Shown: positions 8,633 through 17,778 of the stretch, one piece after another
Position numbering within the stretch: the first letter of the stretch is position 1
Layout: each line of letters opens with the position of its first letter
Assembly: GCA_024220525.1 (NCBI GenBank)
Contig: JAMYWO010000400.1
Span: forward strand, 1 to 17,778
Length of the DNA stretch: 17,778 nt
Direction of reading: 5' to 3'
Source: Cochliopodium minus
Lineage: Eukaryota; Discosea; Himatismenida; Cochliopodiidae
Program-made: the position numbers and the translations under genes
Notes under the pieces: model-generated
What the model was told of the DNA's origin: nothing
What the model saw: only the letters and a program-made list of their open reading frames with translations
The model's database searches: none

Positions 8633-11600
8633 ATGAAAGATGAAAATGAGAGCAGTGGAAACCTTCATTACAAAAAATCCGCCTCAAATATCCCAACTTT
8701 GCCACCCAAACCCAAATTGCCTCCAAAACCTAAAGTTCCATCTACTTCAAAACCGAATCTCCTTTCCAAATCTGTCATATTGGAATCGAATAAATTGATC
8801 AATCTTTCCGATAAAGGAAAAGGGGATATCAAAATCGAAAACAACAAAAATAATGGTGAAAAATTTAAATTATAATATTTTATTTTGGATTGGAAAGAAA
8901 TGATCATGGAATTGACATTCAATGATAGCATGGAATTCAATTAAAAAAGAATAATATATTTTAACTATTACTTGAAAATATATAACGCATTTATGATTTT
9001 ACTCGCAAATAAAGAGATAGTCTCCATATCCATTTCAATCATTCATATTAATCTTTATATTCTTCTTTTTAAATAAATAATTTTTAGGGAAAAAGCAAAT
9101 AAGCTTTCTTAATGGACAAGATCACAAAGAGAACAATGATATAATGTTCAAGATATTGAATGAGAACAGCTTTGATGATCTGGTGGAGGATGATCCTCTG
9201 CAATTCATCATATTGAAAGAAAAACCTTTGCCACCCAATTCAGATAAGCCCAAGGATCGATTATCTTCACATATTAACCATCAAAGGAACAGCTCGATGC
9301 CCATCCATCGATCTCCCCAAACGAACAACAGAAAGATGTCCAGTATAATAATGACTCCAAAAGTGAATCAAGGATATGTCCATGTAGAACAATCAAGTGG
9401 ATATGTGATAGGTAAAAGGGAAGAAAGAAATTTATAAAATATGAAAATAAGCAAAATATAAATAATTTTCATATTCACTTCTTTGAGGAAAAGAATATGC
9501 TTGATTTTGAAATATAAATAATTTCAACAAATTAATCATAGCTACTTGTATAAATTGAAAAAATATAAATCAATTTCTTGTTCAATGCATCGAAACTTAA
9601 AAAAAACAAAAATTATTCACTTTCTATTAAAGTGTGTAAATCTAGTGAACAATGAGCATCCCTAGAAAACTTTTTTTATTTCGAAAGTCTTTTAAATTCG
9701 AAAAAGATATTGTGATAACAATTAAACATTAATCAAAAATGAATCCATTATTCTTGATAACATCTGATATACACAGATACAGAAAATTTCATTCAAGAAA
9801 TTTCATATAATTAAATAATAAATTTAATGATTTTTAAATAAATAAAAAAAACTAAATTTAGTAAAGAAGAATTTTTTTTTTTTCTATTCAACCTTTATTA
9901 AAAAAAAAGAAAAACCAGAAAAGGATGTGGAGTTTGCGGACATAGAAGACTACTTACAAGTGACAGACACCAACGTATACAGATTTCTCTACAACGAACA
10001 GTACTATGAAAAGAAGCACAAACTCTTCTTTGTCAACGAGAAAGGTGGTGGCATACACGTTGTTGCTATCTCTTCAACCAAAAACAAAGGCGATTCTGCA
10101 CATAACGTTTTGATACTAAGCAAGACTGGTAATTTTAATCAAATTTTTTATTTTAAAATTTTATTTTATTGATTACAAATTTTTGTTCTTTTAATAAAAT
10201 TTATTTATTCATCACATTTCATAAGAAAGACTCCTTTTTGAATGATTTATTCATTTTTCATTTTTTTTTTTAACCAACAATTAGTTTTATTTAATTAATA
10301 TTTTAATCAATTAATTTTTAAATAATCAACAGAAATTTTAATCATTTTTAATATTTTTCCAACAAATATTTTTGTTGAATCAACATTTATTTTAAATAAA
10401 CAGAATTTTTTTTTTTTTTTATTAATATTCATTAATTCAAATTAATATTCAATATTTTTTTTTTTTTATTCGAACAAGGCTACAAACCAACCAAAGTCTC
10501 CTCCAACAAAAAAACTCTCCGCCGGAGCCTCTCCCTCGCCAAAATCAAAGACTTCATGATCTTCAAAACCAACGCCGTAGAGGAAGTTGTTTATCCTCCG
10601 CTGCAAAACATCAAACTCTGTCTCCCCTTCGAAGACGCCGAGTGGGTCGAGGTGAACGACAATCAACATGTCTTGTTGAGCGGCAAGTTGAACCATTTCG
10701 AATCCCGCTTGAAGTTTCAGCATTACAAGTTTGGCATTATTTATGTTGCTCCTGGCCAGGTTGACGAGGATATCATTTATCAGAATCAGGTTGGAAGTCC
10801 TCTCTTCACTAATTTTTTGGTACTCAAAAAAATTTTTACTTATTTTTATTTTCATTTTTTTTGTTACTCTACATTTTTTTTATTTTTCTATTTTTGGATT
10901 TTTGGAATATTTTGTATTTTTTTTATTTTTTATTTTTTATTTTTTGTTGGTTATTGTAGATTTTTTTTTTATTTTTGACATTTTTGGCATATTTTGTATT
11001 TTTTTTATTTTTTTTATTTTTTGTTGATTATTATTAATTTTTTTTTATTTTTTTATTTTTGGATTTTTGGAATATTTTGTATTTTTTTTATTTTTTATTT
11101 TTTATTTTTTGTTGGTTCTTATTAATTTTATCTTATTCATTATTTTCAACTATTAAAAGGAACAAATGGGGAAAATAATAAAATTAAAAGGTCACACAGG
11201 CTTTAAAGGGGGATTAGATGTGAAAGATAACACAACAGGTAAAACAACAAATTTTTTTTTTTTACATTTTTTTATTTTTTATTTTTTATTTTTTTATTTA
11301 AAAAATATTTTTTATTTTTTATTTTTTATTTTTTATTTTTTATTTTTTATTTTTTATTTTTTATTTTTTATTTTTTATTTCAAATTTTTTATTTCAAATT
11401 TTTTATTTTTTATTTTTTATAGGTGCCTCTGAGTCCAAAAATTTTTCTCTCGTGGATTTTCTCATTGAAAAAAAGGCAGATGTATCCGAAGGTGTTTTTG
11501 GTGCTTGTCAATCCGAAAATATGGAAATGTTGCTTTACCTTGTATCTAAAGGAGCAAGAAACTTTGGAAGTGGTAAAAAAAAAAATATTAAAAAAAAAAT

Positions 11601-12793
11601 CAAATTTAATATTTAAATATTTTTTATTCAATTTTTATATTTAATTTTTGCAACTGATTTTTTAAAGATATTTATTTTTTATTCAAAATTTTGTTTTTTA
11701 AATTAATTTTTTTTGTTTTTTTATTATTTAATTTTTTTAATTTTAATATTTAAATATTTTTTAATTTAATTTTGTAAAGGAGCACCTGTTTGTTGCAGAT
11801 TTGGGAATAATGAAATGGCAAAATTTTTGATTGAAAAAGGTATCAAAAATCAAACCTACAAAAAATGTTTTTTGAATTCAGTTTGCGCTTCTGATTTGGA
11901 AATGACTAAATATGTTGTTGGAAAAGCGGCTGATACATTCAATAAAGGCAAAAAAAACAAAATTCAAAATTTTTTTAATTTGATTATTAAAATTTATTTT
12001 TTCTTAAAGAAATATTTGATGAAGGTAAAAATTTTTAATTTATTCAATTTTAATTAATTTTTTATTATTTTTGAAACTTCAATATTTTTATTTTCATTTT
12101 TAATTAAAATTTTTTTTCAATCAGGTTTGAAAAGCACTTGTCAACCACCATCAATAGAGATTTTGGAATACCTCATTTCTAAAGGAGCGGATAATTTTGG
12201 AGATATGTTGGAGGATATTTGTTCAGATAACAGCATTGACAATTTCTTTTATTTCACAGAAAAATATCACCACAAATTTAACAAAGTAAACACCTTACCT
12301 GCTTTATTTTCCTGCGTAGAAGGAGATCTCATTCATTTGGCTTTTAATTTGTTGTTTCTCTTTAAAACTGATACTTCATTGATCTATAAAGATAGAGTAA
12401 ATTTTTTTAAATTTTTTTATTATTTTTAACTTTTTCCTTTATTTTTTTTTTCTATTTTCTTTAATTTCTTTTCTTTTTTTATTTTACTTTTATTTTATTT
12501 TTTCTTTTCTTTTTCATTTTATTTTTCTTTTATTTTTCATTTAGGGATCTAAAGTTTTAGAATTTGCAGAACAATCTGGCGTTCTTCGAGTGGTTTCATT
12601 GATTAAAGATTATGAAAATGGAAAACTTTTCAATTTTGAGAGATTTCCTCTTTGTCCTCTCAAATTCAGAAACAATGTCACTAATCTCATCATTTCCCTT
12701 CATATCTTCTCAAAACAGACTTTGAAAAAGAAAATCCCAAAACCTCTCCTTCATTTGATCGTTCAACAACTTTCTATTTCTTTTTCTTTTTAA
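8633..12793 (+). CDS. Chimeric protein: proline-rich N-terminus, truncated Rap/Ran-GAP domain, ankyrin repeats (nine exons)
   Basis: Exons by inspection: 8633-8855, 9088-9411, 9919-10128, 10479-10819, 11160-11238, 11423-11572, 11780-11947, 12125-12396, 12545-12793; 672 codons with no internal stop. Exon 1 has LPPKPKLPPKPKVP at residues 23-36, a likely SH3-type ligand. Exons 3-5 (residues about 183-392) match the first part of RapGAP domains: HYKFGIIYVAPGQ, GSPLFTNFL, then GHTGFKGGLDVKDNTTG. RapGAPs switch off Rap GTPases using a catalytic Asn in the later HIGND-type helix; that part is absent. The phase-1 junction after exon 5 leads in frame into ankyrin repeats (GASES, VDFLIEKKAD, NMEMLLYLVSKGA) and the family C-terminal domain (PKPLLHLIVQQL). 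Intron 7 uses GC at 11948-11949 as donor. Exon 3 may instead begin at 9910, and a 15-nt exon at 12010-12024 could be included. GAP activity is doubtful; transcription of the fusion is inferred. Confidence 0.75.
10890..11128. repeat. Three tandem copies of an 82-83-bp intronic repeat
   Basis: Within intron 4 of the RapGAP-ankyrin gene the unit marked by GGAATATTTTGTATTTTTTTT recurs: GG(A/C)ATATTTTGT lies at 10904, 10986 and 11069. Each unit continues through A/T-rich sequence to TTGTTG(A/G)TT. Copies differ by a few bases and by T-tract length. Confidence 0.8.
11264..11420. repeat. Heptanucleotide microsatellite (ATTTTTT)n
   Basis: Nearly uninterrupted repeats of A followed by six T fill most of intron 5, exactly between the RapGAP-derived and ankyrin-derived halves of the gene. 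It could have served as a recombination site for the fusion, or it may have expanded later. Confidence 0.85.
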
Positions 12794-12910
12794 AAAAAAA
12801 CAACACTCTTTTCTAAAGATTAAAATTTATTTAAATCAAACCTCTTTTAAAAAATGATAAACTTATTTGTAAGATTAATTCTTTTTTTGAAAATATAATA
12901 AAAAAACAAA

Positions 12911-15527
12911 ATGATTGAGAGTGAAGAAGAAAGTGTATTGAAATTAAATATAACAAAGAAATTCAAAAGATTGGAACAAGCAATCAAAAATGGAGAAGAA
13001 AAAATTGTTAAAGTTTTATTGGAGGATAATAAATCAATCACCTACAACTGTATTGAATTTTCAATTAAAGATGCGATGAGAGATAGACATATCAAGGTAT
13101 TGGAGCATTTGATGGATCATTTCAAAAGAAAATCACATTTCAATCAACAATTTTATTGTATGTGTTCTTTTGAAGAGATTGAAACAATAAAACAATTCTA
13201 TTTCAAATATAAAATCTTCATCAATCCACGAGAGGCAAGCAAAAAAAGGAGCAAAATATAAAAATATTATTATTTTCTTATATATTCATCATATTCATAT
13301 AAATAATTATCATTTGCACTTCAAATTAAAATGTTTGATTATAATAGTTCATTATAAAGACAAAAAGGATAAAATTAAAATTTTAAATTTTCAGCGAAAA
13401 AATAATAATATATAATAATTTAAAATCTGATAAATAGGCATTGGAAGTGAGTACACTTTCAGGAAATATGAAGGCAATAAAATTTCTCAAAGATTTCGCA
13501 ACACCCGAAGACATCGATTATGCGATGAATGGTGCATGTGAAAGTGGAAGAAAAGAAACTGTTGAATATTTGTTTAGTCTTGGAAGTAAAAATTGGAAAG
13601 GATGTGGTACATAATTATTTTATTTTTTTTTATTTTTTAAATAAATTTTTCTTTTTATTTTTTAAAAATTTTAAAAGTATTTGAAAAAGCTTGTCAGAGT
13701 GGAAATATGGAACTGATTAATTTCATAACATCAAATGACGATTTTTATGAAATCGATTATAATGATGGATGTAAATTTATTTCAAAAATTTTTTATTTAT
13801 TAATTTTTATTTTAACAATAAAATTCTATTGAAAATATATTTAGATAATTTTAAAATATTGAATTAAATCATTTTGTTTTTTTCCAATATTTTTTTTTCA
13901 TGTTAAAATCAGTATATGGAGCTGTGAGAAGTCAGAATTTGGATTTGGTAAAGTTTTTGGTTGATAAAGGTGCTTCTGATCTCGAATGTGGGCTTGATGA
14001 CGTTTGTAATTTGGGAAATTTAGAAATGGCCAAATATTTTGTAGAAAAAGGTATTGCTTTTATTTTGACTTTATTTTTAAAATTAAGTTTTTTTTTTCTT
14101 CAATTTCAATACTAAAATTAATCTAAAATTAATCTTAATATTAATTTTAGTTATCTTATTTTAAATTTCAATTTTAATTTATGTAAAGGTGCAACAAATT
14201 TCAATAGAGGATTTTATGGAGCTTGTTCATCAGGTAATAGAGAATTAATAGATTTTTTAATTCAAAAGGGAGCTAATAATTGGGATTATGGAATCAGTGG
14301 TAATTAACGCTTTTTTTTGATTTTTTTTCAATTTTTTATAAATTAATTTTTTTAAAGGTGCTTCACAAATTGGTGACAAGTCACTTGTTGATTTTTTCAT
14401 TGAAAAAGGAGCGAATGTTAATGATGGTTCTTTGAATATTTTTTTTCTTATTTATTCCTTTTTTTTTGATTTTTTGAAATTAGGTGTTTGTGATGCTTGT
14501 TATTCTGAAAATATGGAAATGTTACATTACCTCATTTCAAAAGGAGCAAATGATTATAGACAAAGTCAATTTTTTTAATTTTTTAAAATCTCCATTATTT
14601 TTTGTTTTTATTTTTGTTTTTTTAAAATTATTTCTCATTAGATGCTTCAGAAAGTTGCAGAAATGGAAATATGGAAATGACCAAATTTTTGATTGAAAAG
14701 GGCGTGGGAAACTTAGATTTAGGAGTTTGTTTAAAAAGAGCTGTTTCATCCTCTAATTTGGAAGTTGTGAAATATTTGGTTAAAAAAGGAGCTGATAATT
14801 TTGATGAATGTTCAAATATTTTCATTTTTTAAATAATTTCATTTTAATTTATAAATACTTAAAATTATTTTTTAAACAATAAATTTTCATTTACATTTTT
14901 ATTTTCGTTTTTAATTAAAATTTCTTTTTAACAAGGTTTGGATATTCATTCAAAACCACCATCAATAGAGATAAGAGAATACTTGATTTCTAAAGGAGCC
15001 AACAAATTTAAGCGAATGCTCAACAATATTTGTTCAGAAATATGCATTGATAGTTTCTTCTATTTCACAGAAAAATATCATCACAAATTTAACAAAGTAA
15101 ACACCTTACCTGCTTTATTTTCCTGCGTAGAAGGAGATCTCATTCATTTGGCTTTTAATTTGTTGTTTCTCTTTAAAACTGATACTTCATTGATCTATGA
15201 ATATAGAGTAAATTTATTTTAATTTTATTTTTTGTTTTCAACCTTTTTTTATCAACATTTATTTTATTTTTCATTTAGGAATCTAAAGTTAAAAAATTTG
15301 CAGAAAAATTTGATGTTCCTCGAATGGTTTCATTGATTAAAGATTATGAAAATGGAAAAATTTTCAAATTTGAGAGATTTCCTCTTTGTCCTCTCAAATT
15401 CAGAAACAATATCACTAATTTCATGATCTTCCTCCACATTTTTTCAAAACAAACTTTGAAAAAGAAAATCCCAAAACCTCTCCTTCATTTGATCGTTCAA
15501 CAACTTTCTCTTTCTTTTTCTTTTTAA
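12911..15527 (+). CDS. Ankyrin-repeat protein, complete (ten exons)
   Basis: Exons: 12911-13234, 13438-13606, 13678-13770, 13913-14050, 14189-14299, 14358-14426, 14484-14564, 14642-14809, 14936-15207, 15279-15527; 557 residues. Exon 1 encodes a charged 108-residue N-terminus (MIESEEESVLKLN, then KFKRLEQAIKNGEEKIVKV and an ankyrin-like helix pair). Exons 2-9 encode divergent ankyrin repeats with the recurring pattern of Ala-Cys, Gly-Asn-x-Glu and FLI/YLV-x-Lys-Gly-Ala, e.g. NLEMAKYFVEKG and VEYLFSLGS. Exons 3-8 are all phase 1-1, close to one repeat per exon. The last two exons form a conserved helical C-terminus ending QQLSLSFSF. Ankyrin arrays bind protein partners; no enzymatic domain, signal peptide or membrane segment is seen. 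Intron 1 has a GC donor (GAG|GCAAGC). The target is unknown. Only 117 bp separates it from the upstream gene, so the promoter must be short or shared. Confidence 0.88.
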
Positions 15528-15615
15528 AAAAAAACACTCTTTTCTAAAGATTAAAAATTTATTTAAAATGATTTGAAAATATATTTAAAAAATATAAAAA
15601 TAAAATTGAATCAAA

Positions 15616-17778
15616 ATGATAGAGAGTGAAGAAGAAAGTGTATTGAAATTAAATACAACAAAGAAATTCAAAAGATTGGAACAAGCAATCAAAAATGGAG
15701 AAGAAAAAATTGTTAAAGTTTTATTGGAGGATAATAAATCAATCACCTACAACTGTATTGAATTTTCAATTAAAGATGCGATGAGAGATAGACATATCAA
15801 GGTATTGGAGCATTTGATGGATCATTTCAAAAGAAAATCACATTTCAATCAACAATTTTATTGTATGTGTTCTTTTGAAGAGATTGAAACAATAAAACAA
15901 TTCTATTTCAAATATAAAATCTTCATCAATCCACGAGAGGTAATTAATTTTATATTAATAAATTTATGTCGAGTTCTGTTTATATCAATCATTCAAGTAT
16001 AATGCAAAAAATCATGGTGATTATTGTATAATTGAAATCGCTTTATAATACATTCAAATGAATTTACAAAAATTCTGGGGATGCTCATTATGCCAGAATA
16101 ACATATCTTATTAGAAAGTAAAATTTTTGTTAATTTCGTTCTTTGGATATCAAGATGAAAAATTTTTTAATAAGCCTTTTTTATTTAGGCATTGGAGTTA
16201 AGTTCTCTTTCAGGAAACATGGAGGCGATAATTTTTCTCAAAGATTTTGCAACACCTGAAGACATCGATTATGCGATGAATGGTGCATGTGAAAGTGGAA
16301 GAAAAGAAACTGTTGAATATTTGTTTAGTCTTGGAAGTAAAAATTGGAAAAATTATGGTAAATCATTGTTTCCATTCTGTTATTTATTTCATTTTCAATT
16401 TTTTTGATTCTAATTAAATTATATGTATTTTTTTTTTGAGTTTTTGAAAAAGCTTGTCAGAGTGGAAATATGGAACTGATTAACTTCATAACATCAAATG
16501 ATGACTTTTCTGAAACTGATTATAATAATGGATGTACATATAATTTTTCTCAATTTTTATTTGAAATTTTTTTAAATTTTTTTTAAAAAAAAGTTAATTT
16601 TAATTAAATTTATTTAGAAAATTTGTATACTAATTTTAATTAAATTTGTATATTAATTTTAATTAAATTTTTTATATTATTCTTATTTCATACAAAGTTT
16701 ATGGAGCTGTGAGAAGTCAGAATTTGGATTTAGTAAAGTTTTTGGTTGATAAAGGTGCTTCTGATCTCGAATGTGGGCTTGATGATGTTTGTCATTTGGG
16801 AAATTTAGAAATGGCCAAATATTTTGTAGAAAAAGGTATTGCTTTTATTTTCATTAATTTTTAAAATTTGAATTTAAATCTTTTAATTTTTGCTATTTAT
16901 TTTTAAATTGACATTTTTTTTCTTCAATTTCAATATTAAAATTAATCTTAATTAATTTTATTTTTTAATTTTTTTGTTATCTCGTTTTGAATTTGAATTT
17001 TAATTTTTAAGGTGCAACAAATTTCAACAGAGGATTTTATGGTGCATGTTCATCAGGTAATAGTAAATTGGTTGAGTTTTTAATTCAAAAGGGAGCGAAT
17101 AAATGGGATTCTGGTTTGATGGGTACAGTTTCATTTCTTTTTAAATTAATTTTCTATTAATAATTTTTTTTTAAAAAAAAAGGTGCTTCACAAATTGGTG
17201 ATAAGTCACTTGTTGATTTTTTCATTGAAAAAAGAGCGAATATCAATGAAGGTTTTTTTTCTTTCCTTTTTTAAAATTTTTTTATTGTGTTTCCATTTTG
17301 AAATTAGGTCTCTGGGGTGCTTGTTATTCTGAAAATATGGAAATGTTAGATTACATCATTTCAAAAGGAGCAAATGATTTTCAACACAGTCAATTTTTTT
17401 TTATTTTTTAATTTAAAATTTTAAATCTGATTTTTATGAAAGAAATTTAAATATTTTTCAATTTTTTTTTCATATTTTAAAATCTCCATTATTTTTTGTT
17501 TTTATTTTTGTTTTTTAAAAATGTTTCTCCTTATGTGCTCCAGAAAGTTGCAGAAATGGAAATATGGAAATTACCAAATTTTTGTTTGAAAAGGGTGTGG
17601 GAAACATAAATTTAAGAGCATGTTTAAAAAGAGCTGTTTCATCTTCTAATTTGGAAGTTGTGAAATATTTAGTTAAAAAAGGAGCTGATAATTTTGATGA
17701 TTGTTCAAATATTTTCATTTTTTAAATAATTTCATTTTAATTTATAAATACTTAAAATTATTTTTTAAACAATAAATT
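15616..17778 (+). CDS. Ankyrin-repeat protein, 3' end outside window (first eight exons)
   Basis: Near-copy of the gene at 12911-15527. Exons: 15616-15939, 16189-16357, 16441-16533, 16698-16835, 17012-17122, 17183-17251, 17308-17388, 17544-17702; the window ends in intron 8, after about 381 codons. Exon 1 differs from its neighbour at only two of 324 bases (one residue, Ile to Thr), while intron 1 is unrelated in sequence and has a normal GT donor. Exons 2-8 carry the same ankyrin repeats, with small changes such as KRANINEG for KGANVNDG. Exon 8 is 159 rather than 168 nt: the old acceptor AG is mutated (TTATG), and the next AG nine bases downstream keeps the frame. Two more exons encoding the C-terminal domain are expected beyond the window. 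Function is as unknown as for the neighbouring copy. Confidence 0.85.

Larger units (their letters stand above)
11423..17778 (+). repeat. Tandem array of ankyrin-family paralogues
   Basis: Exons 6-9 of the gene at 8633-12793, all ten exons at 12911-15527 and the eight exons from 15616 to the window end are copies of one gene. Matching exons keep the same lengths (324, 169, 93, 138, 111, 69, 81, 168 or 159, 272, 249 nt). Spacers between genes are only 117 and 88 bp, and the 3' flank just after the stop (ACACTCTTTTCTAAAGATTA) is also shared by the first two. Confidence 0.9.

Noticed and set aside
8668-8940. Minus-strand open frame opposite the first RapGAP-gene exon
   Set aside because: Shadow of the proline-rich exon; the Gly/Leu-rich repeat is the reverse complement of the PPKPK segment.
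10466-10855. Minus-strand open frame of 129 codons opposite RapGAP exon 4
   Set aside because: It is the antisense of a clearly recognisable RapGAP exon; the plus strand carries the conserved motifs and splice sites.
10890-11420. Regularly spaced repeats considered as a CRISPR array
   Set aside because: Tandem units without unique spacers, inside introns of a eukaryotic gene; they are minisatellite and microsatellite DNA.
10731-11432. Plus-strand Phe/Leu/Ile-rich open frames that look like membrane proteins
   Set aside because: They are translations of intronic T-rich tandem repeats in frames other than the RapGAP frame.
14537-14825. Minus-strand open frames across ankyrin exons 7-8, also at 17515-17718
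   Set aside because: Antisense of conserved ankyrin exons; they recur only because the exons are duplicated.

Overview
The window comes from an extremely AT-rich eukaryotic nuclear genome with many short GT-AG introns, long poly-A/poly-T tracts and close gene spacing. It carries Rac/Rho GTPases, a RapGAP-type domain and ankyrin-repeat proteins. This fits an AT-rich amoeboid protist (dictyostelid-like amoebozoan or a similar lineage), but the species cannot be fixed from the sequence. All gene models below were spliced by eye.

Layout. (1) Bases 1-121 are the last exon of an ankyrin-family gene that begins outside the window. (2) Bases 225-3413 hold three tandem minus-strand Rho-family GTPase genes: a canonical single-exon Rac (2823-3413) and two three-exon paralogues (225-1093 and 1783-2546) with altered catalytic motifs, one of them resembling vertebrate Rnd proteins. 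(3) Bases 3982-8121 form an inverted duplication. Its two arms (about 3982-4561 and 7561-8121) each carry the decayed 3' end of an NAD(P)-dependent dihydroflavonol/cinnamoyl-CoA-reductase-like gene and a degenerate tRNA-like sequence. Between the arms lie a possible small inverted-repeat element and a two-exon orphan gene for a basic protein (6156-6862). (4) Bases 8633-12793 hold a nine-exon plus-strand gene. Its first five exons encode a proline-rich N-terminus and the first part of a Rap/Ran-GAP domain; its last four encode ankyrin repeats and the C-terminal domain of the ankyrin family. The reading frame is open across the junction, so this looks like an exon-joined RapGAP-ankyrin chimera. 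(5) Bases 12911-15527 hold a complete ten-exon ankyrin gene, and 15616-17778 holds the first eight exons of a near-copy.

How the parts relate. The ankyrin genes are recent tandem copies with conserved exon lengths, and most internal exons are symmetric (phase 1-1), so repeats can be joined without breaking the frame. The chimera appears to be an ankyrin copy whose first five exons were replaced by the 5' half of a RapGAP gene. Small-GTPase signalling recurs in the window (Rac paralogues, RapGAP part), but nothing in the sequence shows that these genes act together.
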